Source: Cristatella mucedo
Taxonomy: Eukaryota > Bryozoa > Phylactolaemata > Cristatellidae
DNA: 57,500 nucleotides
Assembly (NCBI GenBank): GCA_009760855.2
Contig: WPIO01000005.1
Location: 12,947,501 to 13,005,000 of the forward strand
Direction of reading: 5' to 3'
The notes below the pieces were generated by a model. That model saw nothing but the letters and a program-made list of their open reading frames with translations. It had not been told where the DNA came from and made no database searches. The position numbers and the translations under genes are program-made. This document shows positions 56,650 to 57,500 of this stretch, in pieces (positions within the stretch are counted from its first letter, which is position 1; the number at the start of each line of letters is the position of its first letter).

Positions 56650-57440
56650 TGCAAGACGTAAAAAGTGTCCAAAAAAGAACATTAGCAGATGTGATAGGGA
56701 TGGTAAGCTGCCGTAAACGTCGCTGCTCGACCTCATCCAACTAACGCTCAATTTCTTCAAGGTACAGAGACCAACTCGGCTGGTCCACAACCATTAGAGG
56801 ACGGTGAACTCAGATAAATTGTTAAGAAAAATTCCTTGGGGCAGTTTGGTATAGGCTGTTCGTGTTGGAGAATATAATCCAGTCCATAAAGTGCAGTTGC
56901 ACTAGGGAGTCTGAAGGTCAAAATTAAGGTCCCGAGTCCATGATGCGTGGGGTGTGATGCAGAACTCCTACGCCATTTTTGCTGAAGTACTGGCATACCT
57001 TGACATATTTCCCCTGTATTTGACCGTTTGCTACAGGCATTTGGGTGAGTAGGCTATGTTGGGTGGCCGACACACTTTAATCACTCCGTACAACTCGAAC
57101 CTAATCTTCAGCAGTCCAATAGATCCAAGCATTGGCCCACTGTAAACAGATTACCATATTCTTTGCAGATAGTAGTAGCTTCCTCTTTGCGACTCGAGAA
57201 TACACACGAATCTCATATGATCATCTTCTGACGGCACCATGGCAAATTCACATAGAGGACTATGCTTGCAGTCTTTGAGACCTTGTGCTGAAGCAAAAAC
57301 GGTCCTTCAATGCTTCCAAATTTTGGATGGTGTTTTCTCGGCTAGTGGTAGTGGGCGACTGGGGGGGGGGGGCCCCCCAGCCGACAGAGCGTTTTTCAGG
57401 GCTCCCAGTCTTAGCTAGCTTCCTCACACGATGCGAAACC
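56650..57440 (-). pseudogene. Second degenerate Tc1/mariner-type transposase
   Basis: A minus-strand frame from 57442 gives VSHRVRKLAKTGSPEKRSVG, then TTTSRENTIQNLEALKDRF, a mariner/Tc1 helix-turn-helix linker. A QH.....NCPKEFF-like block lies near 56860 and VVDQPSWSLYLEEIER near 56790, reading as a decayed form of the WPSQSPDLNPIE motif. It is from a different subfamily than its neighbour, sharing more with 42970-43230. A G/C homopolymer interrupts it near 57361. Confidence 0.55.
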
Positions 57441-57500
57441 ATACTCTTCGATATTGATTGAGTACTAGCGATTTGACCATACGAGTGTCCAACCTCATAA

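Overview
This is nuclear DNA of an animal, most likely a marine invertebrate; I cannot name the species. The evidence is spliced genes with GT-AG (and two GC-AG) introns, animal-specific protein families, L2/CR1-like LINEs, tRNA-derived SINEs, Tc1/mariner transposons and long microsatellites. Nothing prokaryotic is visible. Exons and promoter-like islands are very GC- and CpG-rich, while introns and intergenic DNA are more AT-rich. Most long open frames are chance readings of GC-rich DNA or microsatellites.

Three genes can be supported. (1) Positions 1-8750, plus strand: the last exons of an NBAS homologue (a Golgi-to-ER tethering factor). The window opens inside the gene, and splice phases join from exon to exon down to a C-terminus very like that of vertebrate NBAS. 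(2) Positions 18832-19830, plus strand: a single-exon GAS1-like gene, with signal peptide and two GDNF-receptor-type domains of exactly ten cysteines each, inside a CpG-rich island of about 4 kb. (3) Positions 54738-32872, minus strand: the 3' two thirds of a ULK3-like kinase gene. Visible parts are the C-terminal end of the kinase domain, a MIT domain, a second MIT-like segment and the C-terminus. The 5' kinase exons lie beyond the right edge, and one short exon is not found inside a 12.7-kb intron.

Most of the rest is repeats. I see a LINE family with a conserved 3' stem-loop and ATT-rich tail (called LINE-A here), two further LINE subfamilies (LINE-B and LINE-C), and two tRNA-derived SINE families. 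SINE-1 ends in the LINE-A stem-loop; SINE-2 does not. A Tc1-like transposase pseudogene and a different degenerate Tc1/mariner copy sit side by side at the right end. A fragment related to the second copy lies near 43 kb. Pure CCG, GGA, GA and CT arrays add instability.

The most notable points are the LINE-A/SINE-1 shared 3' hairpin, with compensatory base changes visible between copies; rearranged copies whose break falls in the loop of that hairpin; reciprocal nesting of SINE-2 and LINE-A; a SINE just before an NBAS splice acceptor; two GC-AG introns; and a perfect 19-bp hairpin downstream of GAS1. The three genes have no obvious functional link. No new multi-gene system is supported.
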